NCBI GenBank assembly: GCA_015067885.1
Contig: SVLO01000005.1
Coordinates: 1 to 64,000, forward strand
Length of the DNA: 64,000 bases
DNA from: Oscillospiraceae bacterium
Lineage (GTDB): Bacteria > Bacillota > Clostridia > Oscillospirales > Oscillospiraceae
Direction of reading: 5' to 3'
The translations under genes and the position numbers were made by a program. Position 1 is the first letter of the stretch; each line of letters begins with the position of its first letter. The notes under the pieces were generated by a model that did no database searches, was not told the origin of the DNA, and worked only from the letters and a program-made list of their open reading frames with translations. Below are positions 34,930 to 43,402 of this stretch, in pieces.

Positions 34930-37329
34930 ATGGAGAAACAGAGTGCCAATCTAAATATGCCCACCGTGGCCCTGCGCGGCCTGACAGTATTTCCCGGTTC
35001 GCTGATACATTTTGATGTGGGTCGCAAACGGTCCATTCAGGCCTTTGAAAAGGCGTTGGAGGCCGCAAGCCCCATCTTCTTGGTACCCCAGCGGGATATG
35101 TCGGTGGAGGACCCGACCCAAGAGGATTTGTACCCCGTGGGCGTGCTTGCCAATGTAAAGCAGCTGCTGCGCATCCCCGGAAACAACGTGCGTGTTATGG
35201 TGGAGGGGTTTGCGCGCGGTCGCCTGGTCAACCTTGTCGGAACGGAGCCGTATCTGCTCTGTGAGGTGGAGTGCATTGCGGAGCGGTCTGCTCGCGTGAC
35301 CGCCAAGACCGAGGCTCTGATCCGCCGTACTTACGAGCTGTTTCAGCAGTACGTTGAGGTGGGGCCTCAGGCATCTGCCGACTTGCTGATCAAAATTTTG
35401 TCCAGTGATGATCCCGGTTTTATTGCGGACTTCGTTGCGCAAAATATCCCCATGCGAAACGATGATAAGCAGCTGATACTGGCCGAGGTGAGTCCGGTTC
35501 GCCGCCTTGAGAAGATGTACCGCCTGCTGGCCCGTGAGGTAGACATTATGGCGCTGGATCAGCAGATTCAGAACCGAGCCAAAGAGCAAATGTCCGATAA
35601 CCAGCGGGATTACTATCTTCGGGAGCAGATCAAGGCCATCCAGTCCGAGTTGGGCGAAGGCGATGCCGACAGCGAGATCGGTGAGTATCGCGCCAAGATC
35701 GAAGGCACAAAACTGCCCGAACAGGTTCGTGAGCGGTTGCTCAAGGAAGTCAATCGTTTAGCCAAGCAGCCTTTCGGTTCTGCCGAGGCAACGGTCATGC
35801 GCAATTATTTGGACGTGTGCCTGGAGCTGCCCTGGGACAAAAAATCCAAAGAGAAGGTCAGCGTGGAACACGCCCGCCGTGTACTGGACCGCGACCACTA
35901 TGGTCTGGACAAGGTCAAGGAGCGCATTTTGGAGTTCTTGGCTGTTAAACAGATGGCGCCCGACTTGAAAGGGCAAATTATTTGCCTGGTTGGCCCTCCC
36001 GGTGTGGGTAAGACCTCCGTGGCTATGTCTGTGGCCCGGGCCCTGAACCGCAAGCTGGCCCGCATTTCCTTGGGCGGCGTCAGCGATGAGGCGGAGATCC
36101 GCGGTCACCGCAAGACCTACATCGGAGCCATGCCCGGCCGTATCCTGAACGCCATCAATCAGGCCGGCGTTTCCAACCCCCTTTTGTTGCTGGACGAAAT
36201 TGATAAGCTGGGCCACGACCACCGCGGCGACCCGGCTTCGGCACTGCTGGAGGTCCTGGATGCGGAGCAGAACGGCACATTCCGTGATAACTTCGTGGAG
36301 CTGCCCTTCGACCTGTCGGAGGTTATGTTTATTACCACCGCAAACACAACTTCGACTATTCCCAAGCCGTTGCTGGACCGCATGGAGGTTATTGAGCTGT
36401 CCAGCTATACCGATGAGGAAAAACTCCGAATTGCCCGGGATCATCTTTGGCCCAGACAGATAAAACGCCACGGATTGACCAAAGGCAAACTGATTCTGAG
36501 CGATGCGGCCCTGCGCCGGATGATTTGCGAGTACACCCGCGAATCCGGCGTGCGTGTGCTGGAACGCCAAATAGCTTCTGTCTGCAGAAAAGCTGCTATG
36601 TCTTTTGCAACAAAGGATGTAAAGCGGATAACCATTACAGCGGAAAACTTGGAGCGGTATTTGGGCGTACCCAAATATCACCCGGAACGTCAGGCCACAG
36701 AGGAACGGGTGGGTGTTGTCAATGGCCTCGCCTGGACCAATGCAGGCGGCGAGCTGCTGGAAGTGGAAGTGAACGCCGTACCCGGCACGGGCAAAATTGA
36801 ACTGACCGGCAATTTGGGCGACGTAATGAAAGAGTCTGCCCACGCGGCCCACACCTACATACGCAGCCGGGCCGAGAAGTTGGGGATCGCTTTGGATTTC
36901 TACAAGACGACAGACATCCACGCTCACTTCCCGGAGGGGGCGGTGCCTAAGGATGGCCCCTCCGCCGGTATTGCCATCACCACGGCGATGGTATCCGCCC
37001 TGACGGGGCGGCCTGTTCGGGCCGGGATCGCCATGACGGGCGAGGTAACGCTGCGTGGCCGTGTGCTTGCCATCGGCGGGCTGAAGGAGAAGACCATGGC
37101 AGCGCTGCGCAACGGAATTCACACGGTCATCATACCCGGTGAAAATGTGAAGGATCTGGAGGAAATCGATCAGAATGTTCGCGCAGGTCTGCATTTTGTG
37201 GCGGTGGACAGTGTGGATCAGGTTTTGGATCACGCGCTGCTGCAGCGTGAGCCGGAGCAGGAGCTGCCCGCGACCTGTTTTGCCCTCGAGGGCAAGCAGG
37301 TGGAGAGTGCCGTAACCTGGAAACAGTAA
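34930..37329 (+). CDS. lon: ATP-dependent protease Lon
   Basis: 799-residue AAA+ serine protease of the LonA type. The N-terminal substrate domain ([19 protein letters not shown]) runs to about residue 305; Walker A is GPPGVGKTS and Walker [11 protein letters not shown]; the protease domain has KDGPSAG with Ser678 and GGLKEK with Lys721, the same 43-residue spacing as in E. coli Lon. The ATG at 34930 has GGAAGGAAGGG upstream. engB follows after 11 bases, as in many Bacillota. Confidence 0.97.
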   Translation: MEKQSANLNMPTVALRGLTVFPGSLIHFDVGRKRSIQAFEKALEAASPIFLVPQRDMSVEDPTQEDLYPVGVLANVKQLLRIPGNNVRVMVEGFARGRLVNLVGTEPYLLCEVECIAERSARVTAKTEALIRRTYELFQQYVEVGPQASADLLIKILSSDDPGFIADFVAQNIPMRNDDKQLILAEVSPVRRLEKMYRLLAREVDIMALDQQIQNRAKEQMSDNQRDYYLREQIKAIQSELGEGDADSEIGEYRAKIEGTKLPEQVRERLLKEVNRLAKQPFGSAEATVMRNYLDVCLELPWDKKSKEKVSVEHARRVLDRDHYGLDKVKERILEFLAVKQMAPDLKGQIICLVGPPGVGKTSVAMSVARALNRKLARISLGGVSDEAEIRGHRKTYIGAMPGRILNAINQAGVSNPLLLLDEIDKLGHDHRGDPASALLEVLDAEQNGTFRDNFVELPFDLSEVMFITTANTTSTIPKPLLDRMEVIELSSYTDEEKLRIARDHLWPRQIKRHGLTKGKLILSDAALRRMICEYTRESGVRVLERQIASVCRKAAMSFATKDVKRITITAENLERYLGVPKYHPERQATEERVGVVNGLAWTNAGGELLEVEVNAVPGTGKIELTGNLGDVMKESAHAAHTYIRSRAEKLGIALDFYKTTDIHAHFPEGAVPKDGPSAGIAITTAMVSALTGRPVRAGIAMTGEVTLRGRVLAIGGLKEKTMAALRNGIHTVIIPGENVKDLEEIDQNVRAGLHFVAVDSVDQVLDHALLQREPEQELPATCFALEGKQVESAVTWKQ

Positions 37330-37340
37330 GGGGGAGCGTA

Positions 37341-37937
37341 ATGGCTATCAACCTTCAAAATGCGGAATTTATCCGCTCGGCGGTCAAGCGCGGCGATTTC
37401 CCGCGAAACAACATGGTTCAGGTGGCGTTTGCCGGACGCTCCAACGTGGGTAAGTCTTCCGTCATTAACCGACTTCTCAACCGTAAGAACTTTGCCCGTG
37501 TGGGCGCCATGCCTGGAAAAACGGTCCATATCAATTATTTTTTGATTGACGAGGCGTTCTATTTGGTTGATCTGCCCGGTTACGGCTACGCCCAGGTTGC
37601 CAAAAGTGAACGCGACCGCTGGGGCAGGCTGATGGAGGAATACTTTGCCGACCCCGACCAGATGACCATGGGCGTTATGATCGTGGATGCGCGACACAAG
37701 CCTACGGCCGACGATTGCACCATGGCACAGTGGTACAAGGACGCGGGCCGACCTTTCCTCGTGGTGGCCAACAAGCTGGACAAGCTGAAGAAAAAGGAAA
37801 TCGAGCCGAACTTGAAACAAATCCGCCAAACCCTTGATTTGGATGATGGTGTAAAGCTGATCCCCTTTTCGGCGGAAAAGGGGATCGGACGCCAGGAATT
37901 GCTCAATGAAATTTTTGCCTGCGTGGAGCGTAATTAG
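37341..37937 (+). CDS. engB: Ribosome biogenesis GTPase EngB/YsxC
   Basis: 198-residue essential GTPase for 50S assembly. G1 is AGRSNVGKSSVIN (about residues 31-43), G3 is VDLPGYGYAQV, G4 is VANKLDKL and G5 PFSAEKG. A PGKTVHINYF switch segment replaces the more usual PGRTQ. GGGGGAGC precedes the ATG. It is cotranscribed with lon and closed by a strong terminator. Confidence 0.96.
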   Translation: MAINLQNAEFIRSAVKRGDFPRNNMVQVAFAGRSNVGKSSVINRLLNRKNFARVGAMPGKTVHINYFLIDEAFYLVDLPGYGYAQVAKSERDRWGRLMEEYFADPDQMTMGVMIVDARHKPTADDCTMAQWYKDAGRPFLVVANKLDKLKKKEIEPNLKQIRQTLDLDDGVKLIPFSAEKGIGRQELLNEIFACVERN

Positions 37938-37951
37938 GTTCCGACCCGCTG

Positions 37952-37982
37952 AAAGCCCGGACAGATCTGTCCGGGCTTTTTT
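37952..37982 (+). terminator. Terminator of the lon-engB unit
   Basis: AAAGCCCGGACAGA and its exact complement TCTGTCCGGGCTTT form a perfect palindrome followed by TTT, 15 bases past the engB stop. Confidence 0.9.
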
Positions 37983-38007
37983 ATGCTGTCGGACTGGCGA
38001 AAATTGC

Positions 38008-38036
38008 TTGTAAAGTTGCGGGAAGTTTGGTATACT
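38008..38036 (+). promoter_or_regulatory. Promoter of the scpA-rluB operon
   Basis: TTGTAA and TATACT are separated by 17 bases, about 40 bases before scpA and right after the engB terminator. Confidence 0.75.
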
Positions 38037-38078
38037 ACTATATATTGTGTGAAATGTTTGTCAGGGAGGAGGTGCAGA

Positions 38079-38876
38079 ATGGAAAGCCCGATTTATCACC
38101 TTGAAGGTGTGGTGAAAGCCAAGGAAACGGATATGGAGGACTTTGTGGGTCCTCTCGACCTGATTCTGCACCTTCTGAGCAAAAATAAAATGGAAATCAA
38201 GGACATTCAAATTTCCTTGATTTTGGAGCAGTATTTACAGTGGATGGACCAGCGGAAGGAGCTGGATCTGGAGGTCGCAAGTGAGTTTGTCACCATGGCG
38301 TCCCACTTGATTTATATCAAGACCCGTATGCTGCTGTCCATCCACGATGAGGAAGCCATGTCCGAGATGGAGCAGTTGATAGCCACCCTGGAGGCCCATC
38401 AGCGCAATGAGAACTACGGCCGATTGAAAGAAGTTGTGCCAAAGCTGGACCAGCGCTATTCCTACGGCCGCAATTACATCACCAAAGGGCCGGAACCCAT
38501 GCGAAAGGATCAGACCTACCGCTATGTCCATCAGGCGGAGGATCTGCGCCGTGCCATGGGCGAGGTGCTGAGCCGTTCCGGCAGCAAGCTGCCTCCGCCG
38601 GTCAGCGCCTTTCAGGGTATCGTAGGGCGTGAGCCGTATCCCGTTACCGACAAGGCGGGGGAGATCATCCGTCGTTTGATTCGATTCGGTGTGACCCGGT
38701 TCCGCGCTCTGTTCCGTGGGAACAAAAGCCGCTCGGAAATCGTTGCTACCTTCCTTGCGGTGCTGGAGCTTTGTAAGGCCAGCCGTCTGCGCCTTGCCGG
38801 CACGGAGGAGGATTGCACCGTGACCTCCACCAACGACGCGGCGGATGAGATGGAATTTACCGCTGACAGCTATTGA
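38079..38876 (+). CDS. scpA: Segregation and condensation protein A
   Basis: 265-residue kleisin that bridges the SMC heads in the bacterial condensin. Family text is FVGPLDLILHLLSKNKMEIKDIQISLILEQYL in the N-terminal SMC-neck-binding part, LEVASEFVTMASHLIYIKTRMLL in the middle, and a winged-helix C-terminus (VTRFRALFRGNKSRSEIVATFLAVLELCK). GGGAGGAGG precedes the ATG at 38079, which excludes the track's longer reading. scpB follows 14 bases later. Confidence 0.95.
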   Translation: MESPIYHLEGVVKAKETDMEDFVGPLDLILHLLSKNKMEIKDIQISLILEQYLQWMDQRKELDLEVASEFVTMASHLIYIKTRMLLSIHDEEAMSEMEQLIATLEAHQRNENYGRLKEVVPKLDQRYSYGRNYITKGPEPMRKDQTYRYVHQAEDLRRAMGEVLSRSGSKLPPPVSAFQGIVGREPYPVTDKAGEIIRRLIRFGVTRFRALFRGNKSRSEIVATFLAVLELCKASRLRLAGTEEDCTVTSTNDAADEMEFTADSY

Positions 38877-38890
38877 GGAGCGTGTATCCA

Positions 38891-39502
38891 ATGGAAGTAA
38901 AAGAACTGCAGGCTGTTTTGGAAGGGATCCTGTTCGCGTCCGGTGAGCCGGTTGCCGCGGAGCGGCTGTGCGCCACTTTGGATGTTGACCGGGGAACTTT
39001 GGACCAGGTGGCACAGCATTTAATGGACGAATACAGCTTCCAGCGCAGGGGTATCCGCCTTGTGAAGCTGGACAACAGCTATCAGCTTTGCTCTGCCCCC
39101 GAGTATGCCGAGCATATCCGCAAGACGCTGGAAAGCCGCAAGCCGGCCCGACTGTCCCAATCCGCCCTGGAGGCGTTGGCAGTAGTGGCCTACTATCAGC
39201 CGGTCACCCGCACCTACGTGGACCAGATCCGCGGCGTTGACAGCTCGTACACCATGGGTCTGCTGCTGGAGCGGGATCTGATCGAGGAGTGCGGCAGACT
39301 GTCTGTTCCAGGAAGACCGATCCTCTACCGCACCACAAAGAATTTCCTGCGCTCGTTCAGCATGAGCGGTTTGGACGAATTGCCCGAGCTGCCCAACGCT
39401 TCTGCCGAGGACGGACAGATCACGCTGGAGCTGGAGGCTGCCGTGGCAAGATTGCGCCAGGAAGAGGAGCTGTCCGCGCAGGAGCCGGAAGAAAGCGTAT
39501 GA
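38891..39502 (+). CDS. scpB: Segregation and condensation protein B
   Basis: 203-residue winged-helix dimer that binds ScpA in the SMC complex. Family text is LQAVLEGILFASGEPV, then SQSALEALAVVAYYQPVTRTYVDQIRGVDSSYTMGLLLERDLIEECGR and the GRPILYRTT motif. ATG at 38891 is preferred; a TTG at 38873 would add six residues. The stop overlaps the next ATG. Confidence 0.95.
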   Translation: MEVKELQAVLEGILFASGEPVAAERLCATLDVDRGTLDQVAQHLMDEYSFQRRGIRLVKLDNSYQLCSAPEYAEHIRKTLESRKPARLSQSALEALAVVAYYQPVTRTYVDQIRGVDSSYTMGLLLERDLIEECGRLSVPGRPILYRTTKNFLRSFSMSGLDELPELPNASAEDGQITLELEAAVARLRQEEELSAQEPEESV

Positions 39503-40137
39503 TTGGCAAAATAATTCTGTGGTCCCTTTTGGCGCTGCTTGCGGTTATAATTCTTGCAATTGTTCTTATCCTGTTGTTGCTGCGGGTTGGATTGCACGTG
39601 GAACAGCAGCAGGATGATCTGACCGTTCGGGTTCGGGTTGGCTCAAAAATTCTGCCCCCAAACCCCCAACGTATTGAGAAGGCCAAGCAGACGCTGGACG
39701 ATTGGAAGGAAACACAGCCTGACGGTGATTTGGCGCTGCTGCGGGATTTTCTGCCCACGATTTTGCGCACCATTGTAAAGCTGTGCGGGAAGGTAAAAGT
39801 CGAGAAACTGGACCTTACACTGATTGTCGGGGCGGAAAATCCGTACAATGCAGCCGTTGAATACGGCCGTGCCAATGCGTTGCTCGGCGCGCTGTGGGCC
39901 CCTGTTGTCAGCCTGTGTCGCGTAAAGGACGGCAACGCAAGGGTTTCGGTGGATTTTCAGCAAAAAAAGCCCACCTTTTACCTTCTTGCCGATGCAACGG
40001 TAAGCGCAGGGCAATTGTTGGTCATTGCAATTGTTTTTGTGGGTAAGCTAATTAAAATTCAGTATGAGAGAACAAAACGAAACAGTGAACCTGAGGAAAG
40101 GCGGATAGAACATGGAACAGAACCATCCAATCAATGA
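39499..40137 (+). CDS. DUF2953-family membrane-anchored protein
   Basis: 212 residues with one strong N-terminal membrane helix (IILWSLLALLAVIILAIVLILLLL) and a hydrophobic stretch near the end. The middle shows the DUF2953 pattern of RVRVGSKI, a helical segment and NPYNAAVEYGRANALLGALW. In spore formers this family stands directly before gerW/ytfJ and is thought to be sporulation linked; no activity is known. The ATG overlaps the scpB stop, and its end overlaps gerW by 26 bases. Confidence 0.82.
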   Translation: MIGKIILWSLLALLAVIILAIVLILLLLRVGLHVEQQQDDLTVRVRVGSKILPPNPQRIEKAKQTLDDWKETQPDGDLALLRDFLPTILRTIVKLCGKVKVEKLDLTLIVGAENPYNAAVEYGRANALLGALWAPVVSLCRVKDGNARVSVDFQQKKPTFYLLADATVSAGQLLVIAIVFVGKLIKIQYERTKRNSEPEERRIEHGTEPSNQ

Positions 40138-40525
40138 GCTGATGAGTACGACAATGGAGAAGATCCGTGTCATGGTTGACTCCAACACCATCATTGGCGC
40201 ACCCATTCAAGCGGAGGGCGTTACCCTGATCCCGGTGTCAAAGCTGTCCTTTGGTTTTGCCAGCGGTGGCAGCGATTTTACCACAAAAAGCCAGAAACCC
40301 AATACCGCCAATCCCTTTGGCGGCGGCGGTGGTGCCGGCGTAAATCTGGAACCCGTCGCATTTTTGATTGTCAAGGGCGAGAGCGTGCGGCTTCTGTCCG
40401 TGGCGCCGCCTCCTGCCACGACGGTGGACCGCGTCATCGAAATGGTTCCTGAGGTCATGGACAAAGTCACGGATTTTATCGAAAAACAGCAGGAAAAGAA
40501 GGCTGTTGAAAAGTCGGGACTGTAA
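40112..40525 (+). CDS. GerW/YtfJ-family spore protein
   Basis: 137 residues. The family core is clear: MSTTMEKIRVMVDSNTIIGAPI, TLIPVSKLSFGFASGGSDF, a glycine run (GGGGGAG) and VEPVAFL-type text (NLEPVAFLIVKGESVRLLSVAPP). In Bacillus the protein is needed for normal spore germination. AGGAAAGGCGG lies upstream. It starts inside the end of the DUF2953 gene, so the two are translationally coupled. Confidence 0.92.
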   Translation: MEQNHPINELMSTTMEKIRVMVDSNTIIGAPIQAEGVTLIPVSKLSFGFASGGSDFTTKSQKPNTANPFGGGGGAGVNLEPVAFLIVKGESVRLLSVAPPPATTVDRVIEMVPEVMDKVTDFIEKQQEKKAVEKSGL

Positions 40526-40595
40526 GACGGATTTCGTGGATAATCCCCCGGTGAAATTCTTATAATAATATCACCTTGATTTCGGGGTGATCGTA

Positions 40596-41693
40596 TTGAA
40601 GAATTGTGGGCGGGCACTTTTGTGCGCGGTGCTTTGTTTGGTGTTGTGCGTACCCTGTACGGCGCTGGATGTGTCCGCATCCAGCGCCGTTTTACTGGAT
40701 GCGGCCTCCGGACGTGTCCTATGGGAACACAACGCACATGAAAAGCGGTATATAGCCAGCATTACCAAGCTCATGACGGCGCTTGTGGCGGTTGAGTCCG
40801 GACACAACATGGAAGAAACGGTTGAGATAAAACGTGAATACACCGGGGCAGAGGGGTCCTCCATGTACCTGCGAGAAGGGGAGCGGCTGAGCCTGGAGAC
40901 CCTGATGTATGGCCTTTTGCTGGCCTCCGGAAATGACGCGGCTTTGGCGGTGGCCGGACACTGCGCCGGTTCCGTGGACGTCTTTGTAGAGGAAATGAAT
41001 CGCACCGCGGCCCGCTTGGGAATGACCGGTACAAAATTTCTCAATCCAAGCGGTTTGACTGAGGAAGGTCACATGTCCACAGCTCTCGACATGGCGAAAC
41101 TTGCCGCCGCCTGTATGCGGGAGGAGCGCATTGCCAAAATCGTGGCGACCCGGTCTGTCACGGTCGGCGGGCGTACCTTCACAAACCACAACAAGCTGCT
41201 TTGGCGCTATGATGGCTGCGTCGGAATGAAGACCGGTTATACGGAGCGGGCCGGACGAACTTTGATTTCCTGCGCCCGGCGGGATGGGCGATTGCTGGTG
41301 GCGGTAACTCTGAATGCGCCGGACGATTGGAATGACCACACCAAAATGCTGGATTACGGCTTTTCCGCCTATACCGAAGCCGTCCTGTCGCAGGAGGGGA
41401 CGGTGCAGGCAAGACAGCCGGTACTGGGCAGTTTGCTGTCCTTTGTCACCGTGGAGGAGCGGGATACCCTGCGCTATCCCTTGAAAGAAGGGGAAGAGGT
41501 GCGAAGGGAGGTTTCCCTTGTGCGATGGACACAAGCGCCGGTGATACGAGGGCAAACGGCCGGTACGATAACATTTTACCTGAATGACCGTGTTATCGGT
41601 AAGTGTCCGCTGGTTTACGGCGATACGGTTCAGGCTAACGTAGTAAGAGAACGAAATTTTCTGCAACGATTTATAAAACCGTTCAAATTCTAA
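40596..41693 (+). CDS. D-alanyl-D-alanine carboxypeptidase (DacF/PBP5-like)
   Basis: 365-residue exported penicillin-binding protein that trims the terminal D-Ala from peptidoglycan stem peptides. A signal peptide covers about residues 1-23 (ALLCAVLCLVLCVPCTA). Active-site motifs: SITKL (SxxK), ASGND (SxN) and GMKTGYT (KTG). A C-terminal beta-domain follows. I take TTG at 40596 because GGGGTGA lies at fair spacing; the GTG at 40587 is possible. Its place behind gerW suggests a role in spore cortex, as for DacF, but it could serve growth as well. Confidence 0.9.
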   Translation: MKNCGRALLCAVLCLVLCVPCTALDVSASSAVLLDAASGRVLWEHNAHEKRYIASITKLMTALVAVESGHNMEETVEIKREYTGAEGSSMYLREGERLSLETLMYGLLLASGNDAALAVAGHCAGSVDVFVEEMNRTAARLGMTGTKFLNPSGLTEEGHMSTALDMAKLAAACMREERIAKIVATRSVTVGGRTFTNHNKLLWRYDGCVGMKTGYTERAGRTLISCARRDGRLLVAVTLNAPDDWNDHTKMLDYGFSAYTEAVLSQEGTVQARQPVLGSLLSFVTVEERDTLRYPLKEGEEVRREVSLVRWTQAPVIRGQTAGTITFYLNDRVIGKCPLVYGDTVQANVVRERNFLQRFIKPFKF

Positions 41694-41712
41694 AGAAAGG
41701 TGGGGGTCGAAC

Positions 41713-42423
41713 ATGGAACAGCGGCTGCAGAAGTTGTTGTCGCAGTGCGGTGTTGGCTCCCGCCGTGCTATGGAGGAATGGATCACGGCCGGACGTATTA
41801 CGGTCAATGGTGAGGTTGCCCATTTGGGGGACCGCGCCGACTTGGATCGGGATGAGATTTGCGTGGATGGCACCGTGCTACGACCGGGAGGGGCGCGCAC
41901 CTATCTTATGCTGAATAAACCCCGCGGCTACGTGACCACGCTGTCGGATGAGCGGGGGCGCAAGACGGTGGCCCAGCTGGTAGCTGCCTGTGGTCAACGT
42001 GTGTGGCCGGTCGGGCGGCTTGACCAGGACTCGGAAGGGTTGCTGCTGATGACGGACGATGGTGATCTGACCCAGCGCCTGATCCATCCCAGCCACGAGA
42101 TCGAGAAGGAATATCTTGTTTGGGTCATGGGAGATGTGAACAGGGGACTGCCGATTTTGTCCGGTCCCATGGAGTTGGATGGGCAGCCCCTTTCGCCGGC
42201 TCAGGTGCGCAGAGGAAAGACGAGCGGTGGGGTGACCCAACTGTCTGTCGTGATCCACCAGGGTAAAAATCGGCAAGTGCGTCGAATGTGTGCCAAGGCC
42301 GGATTGCAGGTGCTGCGGCTGAAACGAATCCGGGAGGGAACGCTGAATTTGGACCGGACCTTGCAGCCGGGCCAATGGCGGGAACTCACCCGGGAAGAAG
42401 TGTTAAAACTGAAAACGGAGTAA
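41713..42423 (+). CDS. rluB: Ribosomal large-subunit pseudouridine synthase RluB/RsuA family
   Basis: 236 residues. An S4 domain (RLQKLLSQCGVGSRRAMEEWI, about 1-60) precedes the catalytic domain with YLMLNKPRGYVTT, the catalytic aspartate in VGRLDQDSEGLLLMTDDG, and GKNRQVRRMC. RluB-type enzymes modify 23S rRNA near position 2605. Its place downstream of scpAB and dacF-like is the standard Bacillota order and favours RluB over RsuA. GAAAGGTGGGGG lies upstream. Confidence 0.92.
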   Translation: MEQRLQKLLSQCGVGSRRAMEEWITAGRITVNGEVAHLGDRADLDRDEICVDGTVLRPGGARTYLMLNKPRGYVTTLSDERGRKTVAQLVAACGQRVWPVGRLDQDSEGLLLMTDDGDLTQRLIHPSHEIEKEYLVWVMGDVNRGLPILSGPMELDGQPLSPAQVRRGKTSGGVTQLSVVIHQGKNRQVRRMCAKAGLQVLRLKRIREGTLNLDRTLQPGQWRELTREEVLKLKTE

Positions 42424-42424
42424 C

Positions 42425-42464
42425 GCGGTTTTTGCAGAAATGACACAAATCCTGCAAAAACCGC
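42425..42464. repeat. Inverted repeat before the RpiR gene (terminator or operator)
   Basis: GCGGTTTTTGCAG and CTGCAAAAACCGC are exact complements separated by 14 bases, one base past the rluB stop. A third CTTTTTGCAGG half-site follows at 42468-42478 inside the promoter of the RpiR gene. It may terminate rluB, bind the regulator, or both. Confidence 0.65.
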
Positions 42465-42493
42465 TTGCTTTTTGCAGGTGTAAACGGTATGAT
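42465..42493 (+). promoter_or_regulatory. Promoter of the RpiR-regulator operon
   Basis: TTGCTT and TATGAT are separated by 17 bases. The -35 starts right at the end of the inverted repeat, and the spacer holds a third TTTTTGCAG half-site, as expected for an autoregulated promoter. Confidence 0.6.
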
Positions 42494-42538
42494 TAAATGA
42501 CAGTGTATTTTGCCTGCGGGCAGACTGAGGTGGAACAA

Positions 42539-43402
42539 ATGAGTGGAGATATTCTGACACTGATACAGGAGAATTTATCTACATTTTCCAAGGGACAAAA
42601 GCGCATCGCGGCATTTATTCTGTCCTCATACGACAAAGCGGCTTTTATGACCGCCAGTAAGCTGGGACAGACGACCAATGTCAGCGAATCCACCGTGGTG
42701 CGTTTTGCAGCGCAGTTGGGGTATAACGGTTACCCCGAAATGCAAAAGGCCCTGCAAAAAATGATCCGCAACCGGCTGACCAGTGTTCAGCGTATCGAGG
42801 TGGCCAACGACCAGATCGGGAGGGAAGGCGTGGTTTCTTCCGTCCTTCGCGCGGATATTGCCCGTATTCGCACCACTCTGGAGGAATTGGATCAGGCCAG
42901 TTTTCATCGGGCGGTCGATTCCATCTTGAACGCGAAAAAAATCTATATTTTGGGCGTCAGATCTTCCTCTGCCATTTCCCGCTTTCTCGCGTTCTACTTC
43001 AATCTTATTTTCGACAACGTGCGGGAGATTGATGCCAACACCATCAGCGAAGTGTTTGAACAGGTCCTGCGCATTGGCGATGGGGACGTACTGATTGGTG
43101 TCAGCTTTCCGCGCTATTCCAGTCGCACGGTGAAGGCTATGCAGTATGCCAAGGATCAAGGGGCTGCCGTGGTTGCCATTACCGACAGTGAAAACTCCCC
43201 CGTGGCCGACCATGCCGACGTCGTTCTGACGGCCAAGAGCGACATGGCTTCTTTTGTGGACTCGTTGGTGGCGCCGCTCAGTTTGGTAAATGCCCTGATC
43301 GTTGCTGTCAGCCAAAAGCGCAGCAAGGAAGTTGCGACCACCTTCAGTCAGCTGGAGCAGATTTGGGAAGAATACGACGTATACGAGAAGATTGAAACGT
43401 GA
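42539..43402 (+). CDS. MurR/RpiR-family transcription regulator
   Basis: 287 residues. An N-terminal RpiR helix-turn-helix domain (FSKGQKRIAAFILSSYDKAAFMTASKLGQTTNVSESTVVRF, about 10-70) is joined to a SIS sugar-phosphate-binding domain (IYILGVRSSSAISRFLAFYF, VLIGVSFPRYSSRTV and AITDSENSPVADHAD). Members sense phosphosugars such as MurNAc-6-P. The ATG at 42539 has GAGGTGG upstream; the track start is earlier. It overlaps the flavoprotein gene (TGATG). No sugar-use genes follow, so its targets may be distant. Confidence 0.9.
   Translation: MSGDILTLIQENLSTFSKGQKRIAAFILSSYDKAAFMTASKLGQTTNVSESTVVRFAAQLGYNGYPEMQKALQKMIRNRLTSVQRIEVANDQIGREGVVSSVLRADIARIRTTLEELDQASFHRAVDSILNAKKIYILGVRSSSAISRFLAFYFNLIFDNVREIDANTISEVFEQVLRIGDGDVLIGVSFPRYSSRTVKAMQYAKDQGAAVVAITDSENSPVADHADVVLTAKSDMASFVDSLVAPLSLVNALIVAVSQKRSKEVATTFSQLEQIWEEYDVYEKIET

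Noticed and set aside
35758-37233. 491-residue minus-strand ORF
   Set aside because: Antisense shadow of lon.
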